35,122 nucleotides of DNA, from positions 1-35,122 of the forward strand of contig DUEN01000057.1 of the NCBI GenBank assembly GCA_011176545.1. Reading direction: 5' to 3'. Source of the DNA: Caldilineae bacterium. Lineage in GTDB: Bacteria > Chloroflexota > Anaerolineae > DUEN01. Position numbers and translations under genes: made by a program. This document shows positions 16,459-24,159 of the stretch, piece after piece. The stretch's first letter is position 1, and every line of letters starts with the position of its first letter. Below the pieces are notes generated by a model that made no database searches, was not told where the DNA came from, and saw nothing but the letters and a program-made list of their open reading frames with translations.

Positions 16459-17297
16459 GCGGCAGCTCCATCATCGTAGCGGTCAATGCCTTGCTGACCT
16501 TTCGTGGGGACATCATCGTGGACGCCTCCGGCTGGCGAGCCGCGCTGGGAGGACAGATCCGGCCCGACCTGGTGCGCCGGGATCGATTGAACTTTGGTAT
16601 GGAGACCACGGTAGCCTATCGAGACCAGGGGCTGCACTTCTCGTACGATCCACGAGGGCTCCTGCCCATGGGGATCACCTGGGCTTTCCCCATCGGCGAA
16701 TTCAGCCGCATCGGGATCGGTAGCTATCGAGGGGACACCCGCTTGGGGCGAAGGTTAGATCGTTTCCTCGTCGATCTGGAGCTGCGGCGTGATGGAGTAC
16801 ATGGAGGCTACTTTCCACATGCGCTGCGGGATCCGTTGGTTGGCGATCTGTTCCTGGTGGGGGACGCGGCCGGGCAGTGTCTGGGGCTGACCGGCGAAAG
16901 CATTCGTCCCGCTCTCTTCTTTGGAACCCACCTGGGGCGTCTGCTTCGGCGGGCATTGGAGGGCAAGATAAGCCTGACGGCAGCCCGAGAGGCTTACCGG
17001 CGGCTGGTGGCAGCCCGTAAGCCGGGCTACGACTTACTCTGCCTGGCCCAACGAGTGCTGCCCCGGCTGCCGCTGTCCCTGGTACAAGGTGTCATGGCCT
17101 TGATCAACAAGCCCGCAGTGCTACGTCGGGTATTGGCGCTCTATGTGCGAGCGTTCTGGCTGGCTGTTGAGGACGTTCGAACGGCCACGCAGGGCGGTTC
17201 CCTGATCCCTGCGCCGATTGCGGCCATGAACCAGGGCGAGGAAAGTCCGGCTAAGGACGATGTAAGCGCGGAGGAGCGTCTTCGCGTCTCGCATTGA
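16455..17297 (+). CDS. Geranylgeranyl-reductase-like flavoprotein lacking its N-terminal FAD-binding half
   Basis: 280 residues from ATG 16455, overlapping the HMA gene stop by 4 bases. The sequence starts just before GDIIVDASGWRAALGG, a block that in geranylgeranyl reductase/FixC-type flavoproteins lies about 100 or more residues in. It continues with GMETTVAYRD, YDPRGLLPMGITWAFPIG, GDLFLVGDAAGQCLGLTGESIRPALFFG (the C-terminal FAD-contact GD motif) and a helical tail. The Rossmann GxGxxG of the first FAD module is missing, and the DNA upstream codes for the HMA protein. It is therefore either a domain-lacking derivative or the product of a deletion fused to a new start. Catalytic function is doubtful, although the frame is intact. 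Confidence 0.75.
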   Translation: MSGSSIIVAVNALLTFRGDIIVDASGWRAALGGQIRPDLVRRDRLNFGMETTVAYRDQGLHFSYDPRGLLPMGITWAFPIGEFSRIGIGSYRGDTRLGRRLDRFLVDLELRRDGVHGGYFPHALRDPLVGDLFLVGDAAGQCLGLTGESIRPALFFGTHLGRLLRRALEGKISLTAAREAYRRLVAARKPGYDLLCLAQRVLPRLPLSLVQGVMALINKPAVLRRVLALYVRAFWLAVEDVRTATQGGSLIPAPIAAMNQGEESPAKDDVSAEERLRVSH

Positions 17298-17310
17298 GGG
17301 GAAGACTTCA

Positions 17311-18405
17311 ATGAAGAGCAGTTCGCCCGAGACTGGCATGCCTGCTTGTACCCACGTCGGGCACGGCGTGCGGGTGGTGCTGGATTGGGATTATCATCGG
17401 CTGGCCCATGCAGCCGACGCGGTCATTCGTGAGCTTACCGGGCCCTATCCCCGCGCGGCCATCCTCTACGCACGCCTGATGGACGATCCGCAGGTTCTGG
17501 CTCTGTGGGATCTGACGGGGTATATGGCCGTCGAGAAGCTGGGTTACAATGACCACGGCCAGATGCACGCCCAGGTGGTTGGCTCCAACGCGCTGCGCCT
17601 GTTACACCTGTTGATCGAGGGAGGCGTCGAACCCGACGTGGTGACCAGCGATGCCGGGGCCCTGGAGGATGCATATGTGGTCGTGCTGGCGGCGGCGCTA
17701 CTTCACGATGTGGGCAATCAGATCGCGCGGAAAGGGCACGAGGCTTACGGTGTCACGCTGGCCCAACCGGTCCTGGCCCGCCATTTGCCACACATCTATC
17801 CCGATCCGGCTCAGTGCCAGGTGCTGACCGGCTTCGTCCTCTCCGCCATCGCCAGCCACGACTGCAATCCCACGCCTGCCACTTTGGAAGCGGCCATCGT
17901 GGCCGTGGCCGACGGAGCGGACATGACCCAGGGTCGGGGGCAGGTGGCGTTTGATCGAGGCAAGGCCGACATTCATGCCGTTTCCGCCATGGCCATCCGA
18001 GAGGTAACTATCCGACCCGGTGAGGAGACTCCGGCCCACATCGAAGTGGTGATGGACAACCCGGCCGGGTTGTTCCAGGTGGAGAAATTGCTGGGGCGCA
18101 AGCTGGTCCTCAGCGGCCTGGAGCGGTACATCAGCCTGCGCGCCTGCGTCATACCCGAAGCCGATCAGACGAACCAGAGCTTCCACTGTCTAGTCCTGCG
18201 CCAGGGACGCTTCCAGCCCGAGACGCTGCCGCCTCAGCCGGATGAACCCTGGCCGGTGGATCCGGTATGTGGCATGGACGTGGCGCCAGGACAGGCAGCC
18301 GGCAGCATCCTCTATCATGGCATCCGTTACCACTTTTGCTCCGAGGCCTGTTTGAGCCGTTTCCGAGATGATCCATCACATTATGTCCAGGGGGACGCCT
18401 CATAA
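17311..18405 (+). CDS. HD-superfamily hydrolase fused to a C-terminal YHS metal-binding domain
   Basis: ATG 17311, with GAGGGGAAG upstream; 364 residues. The N-terminal 300 residues resemble predicted HD hydrolases (COG2316-like): NDHGQMHAQ (His82, His86), LLHDVGNQIAR (His132, Asp133), ASHDCN and AVADGADMTQGRG, which supply a plausible HD metal site. Residues about 310-360 form a YHS domain: VDPVCGMDV, then YHFCSEACLSRFRDDPSHYV. YHS domains bind copper or related metals in CopA N-termini and lyase subunits. The fusion hints that hydrolase activity is tied to metal status or to a YHS partner. Its TAA overlaps the next ATG by one base. Confidence 0.85.
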   Translation: MKSSSPETGMPACTHVGHGVRVVLDWDYHRLAHAADAVIRELTGPYPRAAILYARLMDDPQVLALWDLTGYMAVEKLGYNDHGQMHAQVVGSNALRLLHLLIEGGVEPDVVTSDAGALEDAYVVVLAAALLHDVGNQIARKGHEAYGVTLAQPVLARHLPHIYPDPAQCQVLTGFVLSAIASHDCNPTPATLEAAIVAVADGADMTQGRGQVAFDRGKADIHAVSAMAIREVTIRPGEETPAHIEVVMDNPAGLFQVEKLLGRKLVLSGLERYISLRACVIPEADQTNQSFHCLVLRQGRFQPETLPPQPDEPWPVDPVCGMDVAPGQAAGSILYHGIRYHFCSEACLSRFRDDPSHYVQGDAS

Positions 18406-18893
18406 TGAGACCTTGGCGACGTCGTTGGCCCCTGATCATGGGGATGATAGGTGCATTGGCACTATTCGTCCTCTATCTGGGCATCGTCACCCTGGCCGAG
18501 TCCTGGGATCACGCCCTGGATTTGTTCCGGGAAGATGCTCCCTTTGTGGTGCCCATTATCCTGGGGTTTGGCGTCCAGGTCGGGCTCTTCACCCACCTCA
18601 AACTGGGACTGCACCTGCCCGACGGTACACGCACTGCTGGCGCTCTCACCGGTACCGCCGGGGGTACGTCCACTTTGGCCATGGTCGCCTGTTGTGCCCA
18701 CCATGTAACGGACGTGCTGCCGCTGGTGGGGCTCTCGGCCGCGGCCGTCTTCCTGGCCGAGTACAAGGTCTGGTTTATGGCCGTTGGCCTCGCCACGAAC
18801 CTGCTTGGTATCCTCGTCATGCTGCGTCTGCTGCGACGGCAACGCCGTCAGGCTTTGGCCATATTAGAAGCTCAGGAGGCTTGTCACCCATGA
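18405..18893 (+). CDS. Four-helix membrane protein with CCAHH motif
   Basis: 162 residues from ATG 18405 (TAATG overlap). Hydrophobic segments lie at about 9-30, 46-64, 84-112 and 114-141. The third contains GTSTLAMVACCAHHVTDVLPLVGLSAAA, with adjacent Cys96-Cys97 and His99-His100 inside or at the edge of the membrane, arranged like a soft-metal ligand cluster; MerT-type transporters also carry a Cys pair in a helix, although overall homology is not evident. A Cys-His-Pro ends the protein. I infer a membrane metal-binding or transport component acting with the HMA lipoprotein and HD-YHS protein. The family is otherwise uncharacterised to my knowledge. Confidence 0.7.
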   Translation: MRPWRRRWPLIMGMIGALALFVLYLGIVTLAESWDHALDLFREDAPFVVPIILGFGVQVGLFTHLKLGLHLPDGTRTAGALTGTAGGTSTLAMVACCAHHVTDVLPLVGLSAAAVFLAEYKVWFMAVGLATNLLGILVMLRLLRRQRRQALAILEAQEACHP

Positions 18894-19363
18894 AGCGGTT
18901 TACATTGACGCTTACGTTGCTAGGTATCGGCCTGCTGCTGATAGCATGTGGGGGGCGCCGCGAAGCCCAGGTTACGCCGACCCCGATCGTCGTCGAGCCC
19001 GTAGGTGGACCGGGCCAGATGGCGCGATCTTACCCCGTCCGCGTCAGCGATGCAGGCCGGGTGGTGGTTGAAGTTACGCCGTTGAATCTTGATCAGCCCG
19101 AGTCGACGCTACACTTCCAGGTGGCGATGAATACCCATTGGGTGGAATTAGACTACGACTTAACGCGGCTGGCCGTACTCCGCACCAACCGCGGCGATGA
19201 AGTGGCTCCCGTGCGATGGGATGGCCCGCAGGGCGGGCATCATGTCAACGGTATCCTCTACTTCCCAGCGATAGACCTGGAAGGCGTTCGCTGGATCGAG
19301 GTGGTAATCCGCGACGTGGCCGGCATACCGGAGCGTGTCTTCCGTTGGGAACTGAGACCATGA
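18890..19363 (+). CDS. Lipoprotein of unknown function
   Basis: ATG 18890 overlaps the upstream TGA by 4 bases and CAGGAGG lies 10 bases upstream; 157 residues. The N-terminus is a lipoprotein signal (LTLLGIGLLLIACGG; Cys19). The mature domain is beta-rich: YPVRVSDAGRVVVEVTPLNL, LHFQVAMNTHWVELDYDL, VRWDGPQGGHHVNGILYFP, IEVVIRDVAGIPERVFRWEL. The THW and GGHHVNG His residues could bind metal but there is no Cys besides the lipidated one. I do not recognise a named family. It appears to be an extracytoplasmic partner of the CCAHH membrane protein, since the two genes overlap. Confidence 0.7.
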   Translation: MKRFTLTLTLLGIGLLLIACGGRREAQVTPTPIVVEPVGGPGQMARSYPVRVSDAGRVVVEVTPLNLDQPESTLHFQVAMNTHWVELDYDLTRLAVLRTNRGDEVAPVRWDGPQGGHHVNGILYFPAIDLEGVRWIEVVIRDVAGIPERVFRWELRP

Positions 19364-19379
19364 GCAGTGAGGGCATCAG

Positions 19380-19777
19380 ATGAAACGGCCAGGTGGGAAA
19401 ATGGTGAGAGCATTCATCTGTGGCCTAAGCCTGGGAGCGCTGGGGGGATGCTCCTGGCGCCTCAGGATGGGCATCGCATCCGGGCCCGACTGGTAGAGCG
19501 GTTGGCAGACCTGTACTATGCGCTGGAGTCACGCCTGGTCGCTGTGCCAGTACAGGACATCGTTCTCGCCAGCCGGGTGCGATCAGCTTTGCGTTCGGCC
19601 GGCCTGGAAGAGGGCGTGAATCTTAGCGTCTGGGGCCGGAAGGTCTACCTGTGGGAGATCGACCGAGATGCCGAGACCTATGAGCAGGTCGAGGCTGTTG
19701 TGCGAGCCGTCCCCGGCGTGAGAGAGGTGGTTAATACTTATGTGTCCCAGTGTCAGGAGAACCGCACCCGCGGTTAA
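19380..19777 (+). CDS. YtxH-like/BON-domain protein, frameshifted at GGGGGGA
   Basis: From ATG 19380 (GAGGG upstream) the frame reads MKRPGGKMVRAFICGLSLGALGG and would stop soon after. A -1 shift at G-run 19442-19447 plus A (G GGG GGA) continues as MLLAPQDGHRIRARLVERL. Joined, this is the YtxH pattern (Gly-rich membrane helix followed by LLAPQ.G...R..L). The remainder, DIVLASRVRSALRSAGLEEG..LSVWGRKVYLWEID, ..YEQVEAVVRAVPGVREVVN, is a BON domain, which binds membranes or lipids. Reading only the second frame (GTG 19367 or ATG 19448) loses the helix. Either one G is missing (mutation or sequencing error) or this is a programmed -1 slip; the heptamer fits the X XXY YYZ rule. Confidence 0.65.
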
Positions 19778-19891
19778 CACTGGAAGTAAGGCCGCCCAAT
19801 GGCCAAGCAGTGTGCCTCTAACCAGGGGCGACGCTCGTGATACTGATCCCGCAGATCGGCTGTAAACTTAAACCAAACCCGCGATCTTCCT

Positions 19892-20287
19892 TTACGTAGG
19901 CGGCTGCACTTGTACTGTCACCCGTATCTCAACCTCCGGCTCGTCGGGATCATTGGAGGCGATATACACATACCGGAGCACCGGCCCGCTGTCGGGATGG
20001 ACGCCCGAGTCGTATTGAATGATGAGACGGCCTTCCCCACCAGGCGGGATGGTCGTGGGCTCCACGCGGGCGGTGGTACAGCCACATGAGGTCGATACGG
20101 CCTCGATCTCCAGGTCGGCCTGCCCCGTATTGCGCACCGGGATCTCCGTGGTCACCACGTCTCCCTGCTGGATCGTGCCGAAGTCATAGTGGTCGGTCGC
20201 CACGGCGATATCGGGCTGTCGTCCCCCGCACCCCGCCAGCACCAACAGCGCGGTAGCCAGGATGCCCAACAGCCGCAACCTGCTCAT
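19892..20287 (-). CDS. DUF1573-domain lipoprotein
   Basis: 131 residues. Lipoprotein signal with lipobox VLAGC (Cys20), then a single DUF1573 Ig-like domain: ATDHYDFGTIQQGDVVTTEIPVRNTG, STSCGCTTA and RLIIQYDSG, VYIASNDPDEP. The SCGCTTA loop is the DUF1573 hallmark. The family is extracytoplasmic and structurally like ASH/MSP domains; no enzymatic role is established to my knowledge. The start overlaps the end of the methyltransferase gene by 4 bases, so the two are cotranscribed. A second DUF1573 protein lies at 24160-24753. Confidence 0.88.
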   Translation of the reverse strand: MSRLRLLGILATALLVLAGCGGRQPDIAVATDHYDFGTIQQGDVVTTEIPVRNTGQADLEIEAVSTSCGCTTARVEPTTIPPGGEGRLIIQYDSGVHPDSGPVLRYVYIASNDPDEPEVEIRVTVQVQPPT

Positions 20288-20961
20288 GCAACCTCCTCCT
20301 TGGATGCGACTGGTTCCTCGCCGGCCTCAGAGTCCCCAACGCGAGCGGTGATCAGCTTAAAGATCCCGCGAGCGCCCATGTCCTCAACCCGCTCCACGAT
20401 GAAGCCCGCCCGTCGGACGTTGTCCACCGTCCGTCGGTTGATATGCGGCCCTATCAGACGGGCGACCAGAGGGTCAAGCAGATCCATGATGCGTCCCAAG
20501 ACGGGATGCTCGGAGCGTACATGCTCCAAGAGCACCACCCGGCCGCCGGGCTTGACAACGCGGGCCATTTCCCGCAGCCCCAGCACCGGATCGGGCACGG
20601 AACAGAATACGAACGTGGCAACGGCGCCATCGAAGGCATCATCCGGGAAATCCAGCGCCTGCGCGTCCATCTGGATCAGGGTGACATCCAGGCCCAGCCG
20701 TTCCGCCCGTCGGCGGGCCCGGGCCAGCATCTTCTCGCTCAGGTCCACACCGGTCACCCGGATATCAGGCGGGTAATAGGGCATGTTCTTGCCCGTGCCC
20801 ACCCCCACCTCCAGAACTCGCGGCCCGGTCACCAACGACCACACGCGCCGACGCCAGTCACTGTATCGGCGCTCTGCCAGCGTCTCTATCAGATCATACA
20901 CCGGCGCGATACGATTGTACCGCACTCGCGTCAACATCGTTTCCTTCACATCTACGGCCAT
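20284..20961 (-). CDS. Class I SAM-dependent methyltransferase (UbiE/COQ5-like)
   Basis: 225 residues. Motif I VLEVGVGTGKN, post-I VTGVDLSEKML, motif II-like DFPDDAFDGAVATFVFCSVPDP and motif III VVKPGGRVVLLEH are all present in the usual order, preceded by YNRIAPVYDLIE, typical of the UbiE/phosphatidylethanolamine methyltransferase branch. It could methylate a quinone, lipid or arsenic-type substrate; the specificity cannot be read. There is no Cys triad of arsenite methyltransferases, making ArsM unlikely. ATG 20961 is the first Met; a repeat-rich 380-bp gap lies upstream. Confidence 0.88.
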   Translation of the reverse strand: MAVDVKETMLTRVRYNRIAPVYDLIETLAERRYSDWRRRVWSLVTGPRVLEVGVGTGKNMPYYPPDIRVTGVDLSEKMLARARRRAERLGLDVTLIQMDAQALDFPDDAFDGAVATFVFCSVPDPVLGLREMARVVKPGGRVVLLEHVRSEHPVLGRIMDLLDPLVARLIGPHINRRTVDNVRRAGFIVERVEDMGARGIFKLITARVGDSEAGEEPVASKEEVA

Positions 20962-21341
20962 GTTCGGTTTCCCTTCTGACGCGGAGCTTTCAAGGGTGGG
21001 TTTTTCCCTTGCAGGCCGACAAGGCCTCCGATGGCATCGCGGGGGTGGTCTGGAGGGGGCTGAGCCCCCTCCAGAAAACGCCTTTTTCAGCCTTTACCTG
21101 CCTCGCTTGGCCCTCATTCCCACGAAGAAGGCCAAGCCCAGGCAGGTGAGAAGCTGAAAAAATAAGCTCTTGCGGAGGGAGTTCCCTCCGCACCTCCCCT
21201 ACAGGTGAAGAGCTGAGCGCGTGAGCTTCGCCTTGCACTTGTTCTGACCATGAGCGTTCCGGTTATCCAACCTTGCCCATGGGCCAGCAAGGGGAATGCC
21301 TTCGCCCACCCGTGGCAGGTTGTACGAGATCTGAAAAAGCC
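20962..21341. repeat. Composite stem-loop repeat region, no gene
   Basis: Three nested inverted repeats are visible: TCTGGAGGGGGC-TGA-GCCCCCTCCAGA (21049-21075), a long imperfect hairpin 21084-21162 (TTTTTCAGC, ACCTGCCT and TTGGCC, matched by GGCCAA, AGGCAGGT and AGCTGAAAAA) and TGCGGAGGGA-GT-TCCCTCCGCA (21171-21192). The arrangement looks like a non-coding, MITE-like or REP-like element. No open frame here is credible. Confidence 0.6.
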
Positions 21342-22592
21342 CTAACCGCCACTTGGTATGATAACCCATAACATCAACGCTCCCAAGCCGATCATCACCA
21401 ACCCAAACCAGAGCCGAAGCTGCAGCGCATGCGCGCGCTCCCACGCGGCCCACCGCTTGGCCGTCACCCGATTGCCGACCGCGAGCAGGATGACCACCAA
21501 AGGCAGCACGAACAAGACGTTGTACAACACCAGATAGGCGATCCCCCACGCCAGCGTGGTCTTCGCATTCAGCAACGTAATGATGCTGACGTACACGCCG
21601 CCGGAACAGGGGAAGGTACAGAGCCCGACGATGAAGCCCACACCGATGGTCGCCGGAACGGTCGCCACCTTGAGCAGCTGATTCACCTTCCTGTGCGCTG
21701 CGGCCGGCATGTGCAGCTTGATCGGGAACTGCGGCCAGCGATACTCGATGAGGTTCAGGACGCCCAACCCGATCAGCAGATAGCTGCCGACACGAGCCAC
21801 GAAATGCGGATCCTCGCTCAGGCGCACCGTGCTCAGGATGCCCAATCCGATGGCGAGATAGACCAGGAAAATCATGGCCACGTAAATGGCCCCAAGCTTT
21901 AGGATCTGTTCTCGCCGCTTGCGGATGGTGAACAGGAAGGCCAGAAGGAGCAGAATCACGGCAAACGCGCAGGGGTTCACGCTGTCCAGGAGGCCTGTGA
22001 CCACGACGGCAGGTAAAAGCGTCGCCACGTTCGCTTCGACCGGGTCAAACAGCGTCCGGTCCGGACTGGGAGGCAACGACGGGAGCGCGTCCGCCAGAGG
22101 CGTATCGATGGGGAAGCTTCGGACCTCGCCGGCGAAAGACCACAGGCGGTATTCCTCCGGTCGGCCGTGCATCTTCGGCTGCTGGATGACCAGCTTGCGC
22201 GGCAGATCGTCGCGAGCCAGCAGCTCTTCTAACAGCTCACGAGGCACGTGTCCCAGCACGATCAACAGGCCCCCGTCCGGGCGCGGCACGAAGGCATACA
22301 GCGAATCGGCGATCCGGCGGGGCAACCCGACCTCGGCTGCCTTCTCGGCCAGCAGTTGTCGACCGCCTGGGCGGGTGAAATCGTGGATGATCGGTTGTGC
22401 CGTGACGCCACCCGCTTGCAACGCGGGGATCAGCGTCTCCTGGACATACGGCCAGCAGTCGGCGCAGCCCGCGCTGAAGAAAATGTGCATGGCATCCGGG
22501 GACCCCGATTGGGCCAGGGTTCCCGTGGCATAGCTTATGAAGATGAGCAGGCCGATGACCGGAGAGAGCAGCAACAGCCGACGACGCGTCAA
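21342..22592 (-). CDS. CcdA/DsbD-like transmembrane electron carrier with N-terminal thioredoxin-like domain
   Basis: 416 residues. A signal peptide or anchor (LLLSPVIGLLIFISYATGTLAQ) is followed by an extracytoplasmic thioredoxin-like domain with MHIFFSAGCADC (Cys43, Cys46). From about residue 190 there is a six-helix CcdA-type membrane domain with the reactive cysteines in SVNPCAFAVILLL and LCTFPCSGGVYVSIITLL. DsbD/CcdA proteins pass electrons from cytoplasmic thioredoxin to extracytoplasmic thiol proteins such as CcmG. Here the receiving thioredoxin module is at the N-terminus of the same chain, as in DsbD-like fusions. It could feed the TlpA and CcmH proteins coded at 7846-11065. The L,D-transpeptidase gene ends 15 bp upstream. 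Confidence 0.9.
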   Translation of the reverse strand: MTRRRLLLLSPVIGLLIFISYATGTLAQSGSPDAMHIFFSAGCADCWPYVQETLIPALQAGGVTAQPIIHDFTRPGGRQLLAEKAAEVGLPRRIADSLYAFVPRPDGGLLIVLGHVPRELLEELLARDDLPRKLVIQQPKMHGRPEEYRLWSFAGEVRSFPIDTPLADALPSLPPSPDRTLFDPVEANVATLLPAVVVTGLLDSVNPCAFAVILLLLAFLFTIRKRREQILKLGAIYVAMIFLVYLAIGLGILSTVRLSEDPHFVARVGSYLLIGLGVLNLIEYRWPQFPIKLHMPAAAHRKVNQLLKVATVPATIGVGFIVGLCTFPCSGGVYVSIITLLNAKTTLAWGIAYLVLYNVLFVLPLVVILLAVGNRVTAKRWAAWERAHALQLRLWFGLVMIGLGALMLWVIIPSGG

Positions 22593-22607
22593 TGGATTGC
22601 TCCTCCG

Positions 22608-23657
22608 TCAGTACTCGATGATGACCGGCATGCCGATATACGCCATATCCCACAGAATCTTGGCGTTTTCGTTGCTCAACATGATGCAGCCATACGTGAT
22701 CGGCGTTCCCACCAGCCCGGCCCAGGTCGGCCGCCCCGTCGTCGCGTCCCAGGGGAGGCCGTGAAAGCCGTTCTCCGTGCTGCCTGCCCAATAGATGCCC
22801 AACCAATACGGCATCCAGATATTCCATGCCGATCCGTATGCCTTACGGATCTTGCTCTGGATGTAATATGTCCCCGGCTTGGTCGGCGAGCTGCGCCGCC
22901 CCGTGGAACACACCCACTCGTATAGCAACGTATCGCCGTCATATACATAACACCGCTGACGGGATATGCTCACCTCCACCCGTTTCCCACCGCCGCGCGG
23001 GCGCGCTACCTTCGGCTTCGGGATGGCAAGCCGACGCCCAGAGAAGACGAGCGATGAGCTGCCCAGGTTGTTCGCCCGGGCCAGCGCGACCGGCGAGATG
23101 TTAAACTTTCGCGCAATGCTCGCCAGCGTGTCACCCGGCTGCACAACATACACGTCGGGGATCGAGACAGGCTCGAGTTCGGAGGCCTCCACCGGAGCCG
23201 CCGCCTCCTCACCCGATTCACTACGCTCAACGCGCGCGGGGATTGTGAGCCTCTGCCCCACACGCAGGATGTCCGAAACCGCGATACCGGAGGCCGCCGC
23301 GATGGCCTCGACGGCAACCCCATGTTCCGCCGCAATCGTTGAGAGCGTCTCGCCCGCCCGCACGATGTGCGTCATACGGCCATCCTCGGCGGTGACGCCG
23401 CGATCACGCTCGGCCTGAGCCGGGATCCGAAGCTTCTGCCCCACATAGATCGCGTTCGGGTTGCTCAATCGATTGAGCTGCGTTAGCGCCTCAACCGTCA
23501 CTCCATGTTCCGTAGCGATGGCAGACAGCGTGTCCCCAGGGCGTACGGTGTGGATGCCCTCCTCCATCAACGGCAACGCACGGGCGCCAACGGAGAACGC
23601 CAGCGCCAGCACAACACCTAAGATGGGCAGCAACACCAAGCGCATGGCGAGACGCAT
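22608..23657 (-). CDS. LysM-repeat L,D-transpeptidase (YkuD)
   Basis: ATG 23657 is chosen because GTGGAGG lies just upstream; a GTG at 23669 overlaps that site. The 349-residue protein has a signal peptide, three LysM repeats (HTVRPGDTLSAIATEHGV, HIVRAGETLSTIAAEHGV, YVVQPGDTLASIARKFNI) and a C-terminal YkuD catalytic domain with RQRCYVYDGDTLLYEWVCSTG, FHGLPW and the active-site THR-GLY-CYS block TYGCIMLSNENA. Such enzymes cross-link peptidoglycan stem peptides or attach proteins, outside the cytoplasmic membrane. The canonical SHGC(I/V)R(M/L) motif is YGCIML here, as in many LysM-YkuD proteins. Confidence 0.93.
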   Translation of the reverse strand: MRLAMRLVLLPILGVVLALAFSVGARALPLMEEGIHTVRPGDTLSAIATEHGVTVEALTQLNRLSNPNAIYVGQKLRIPAQAERDRGVTAEDGRMTHIVRAGETLSTIAAEHGVAVEAIAAASGIAVSDILRVGQRLTIPARVERSESGEEAAAPVEASELEPVSIPDVYVVQPGDTLASIARKFNISPVALARANNLGSSSLVFSGRRLAIPKPKVARPRGGGKRVEVSISRQRCYVYDGDTLLYEWVCSTGRRSSPTKPGTYYIQSKIRKAYGSAWNIWMPYWLGIYWAGSTENGFHGLPWDATTGRPTWAGLVGTPITYGCIMLSNENAKILWDMAYIGMPVIIEY

Positions 23658-23702
23658 GTCAGCCTCCACAGGAGAGGATTCGCACCGGGATCCTGGGGGA
23701 GC

Positions 23703-24041
23703 TTACCGGCCCTCGGCAAGCTGTACGCGGTTGGCTCGTCGATAGACCGTGATGACCGCGCCAGCGATGATGGCGATCAGAGAGGCCCACTGGGCGGGTG
23801 TGAGGCCGGCGATGTCAGTGTAACCCAGCCGGATGAACTCGATCAGGAAGCGCCCGGTGGGATACCAGATGGCGTACAGGCCCACCAGCTCCCCATCCAA
23901 GAGGCGATCTCCATAACGCCAGAACAGCAATGCGAAGCCGATCAGGTTCCAGAGCGATTCATACAGGAAGACGGGATGGAAGGTGGAAAAGGCCTCGTAT
24001 CCCGCAGGTATAAAACCAAACATAATGACCTCATCATAGAC
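23703..24041 (-). pseudogene. lgt: C-terminal fragment of prolipoprotein diacylglyceryl transferase (lgt)
   Basis: Only about 105 residues of Lgt remain: FHPVFLYESLWNLIGFALLFW, then LLDGELVGLYAIWYPTGRFLIEFIRLGY, LTPAQWASL and a last helix. HP.FLYES and GRF.IEF.R are the C-terminal Lgt signatures. The first ~60% (with the phosphatidylglycerol-binding and central helices) is missing. The homology stops at about 24020, next to a palindromic repeat (24042-24071). A full lgt must exist elsewhere, as many lipoproteins are coded in this window. The stretch may still be translated, but it cannot be an active Lgt. Confidence 0.8.
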
Positions 24042-24071
24042 AGTAGCCCCGGCACAATGTCCGGGGCTACT
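24042..24071. repeat. Palindromic repeat at truncated end of lgt
   Basis: AGTAGCCCCGG (24042-24052), 8-base loop CACAATGT, CCGGGGCTACT (24061-24071), a perfect 11-bp stem. It sits at the point where the lgt homology ends. Confidence 0.8.
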
Positions 24072-24159
24072 CATCTCGCGCGAACGCCCCTATCATGGGC
24101 TTATTTTCTATTACCTGGTGGAATCCCTGCCTCCTCATTGATCAGCAAGAGGGACGATG

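Noticed and set aside
20284..20961. Arsenite methyltransferase (ArsM) as identity of the methyltransferase
   Set aside because: The conserved Cys ligands of ArsM are missing; only general class I motifs are present.
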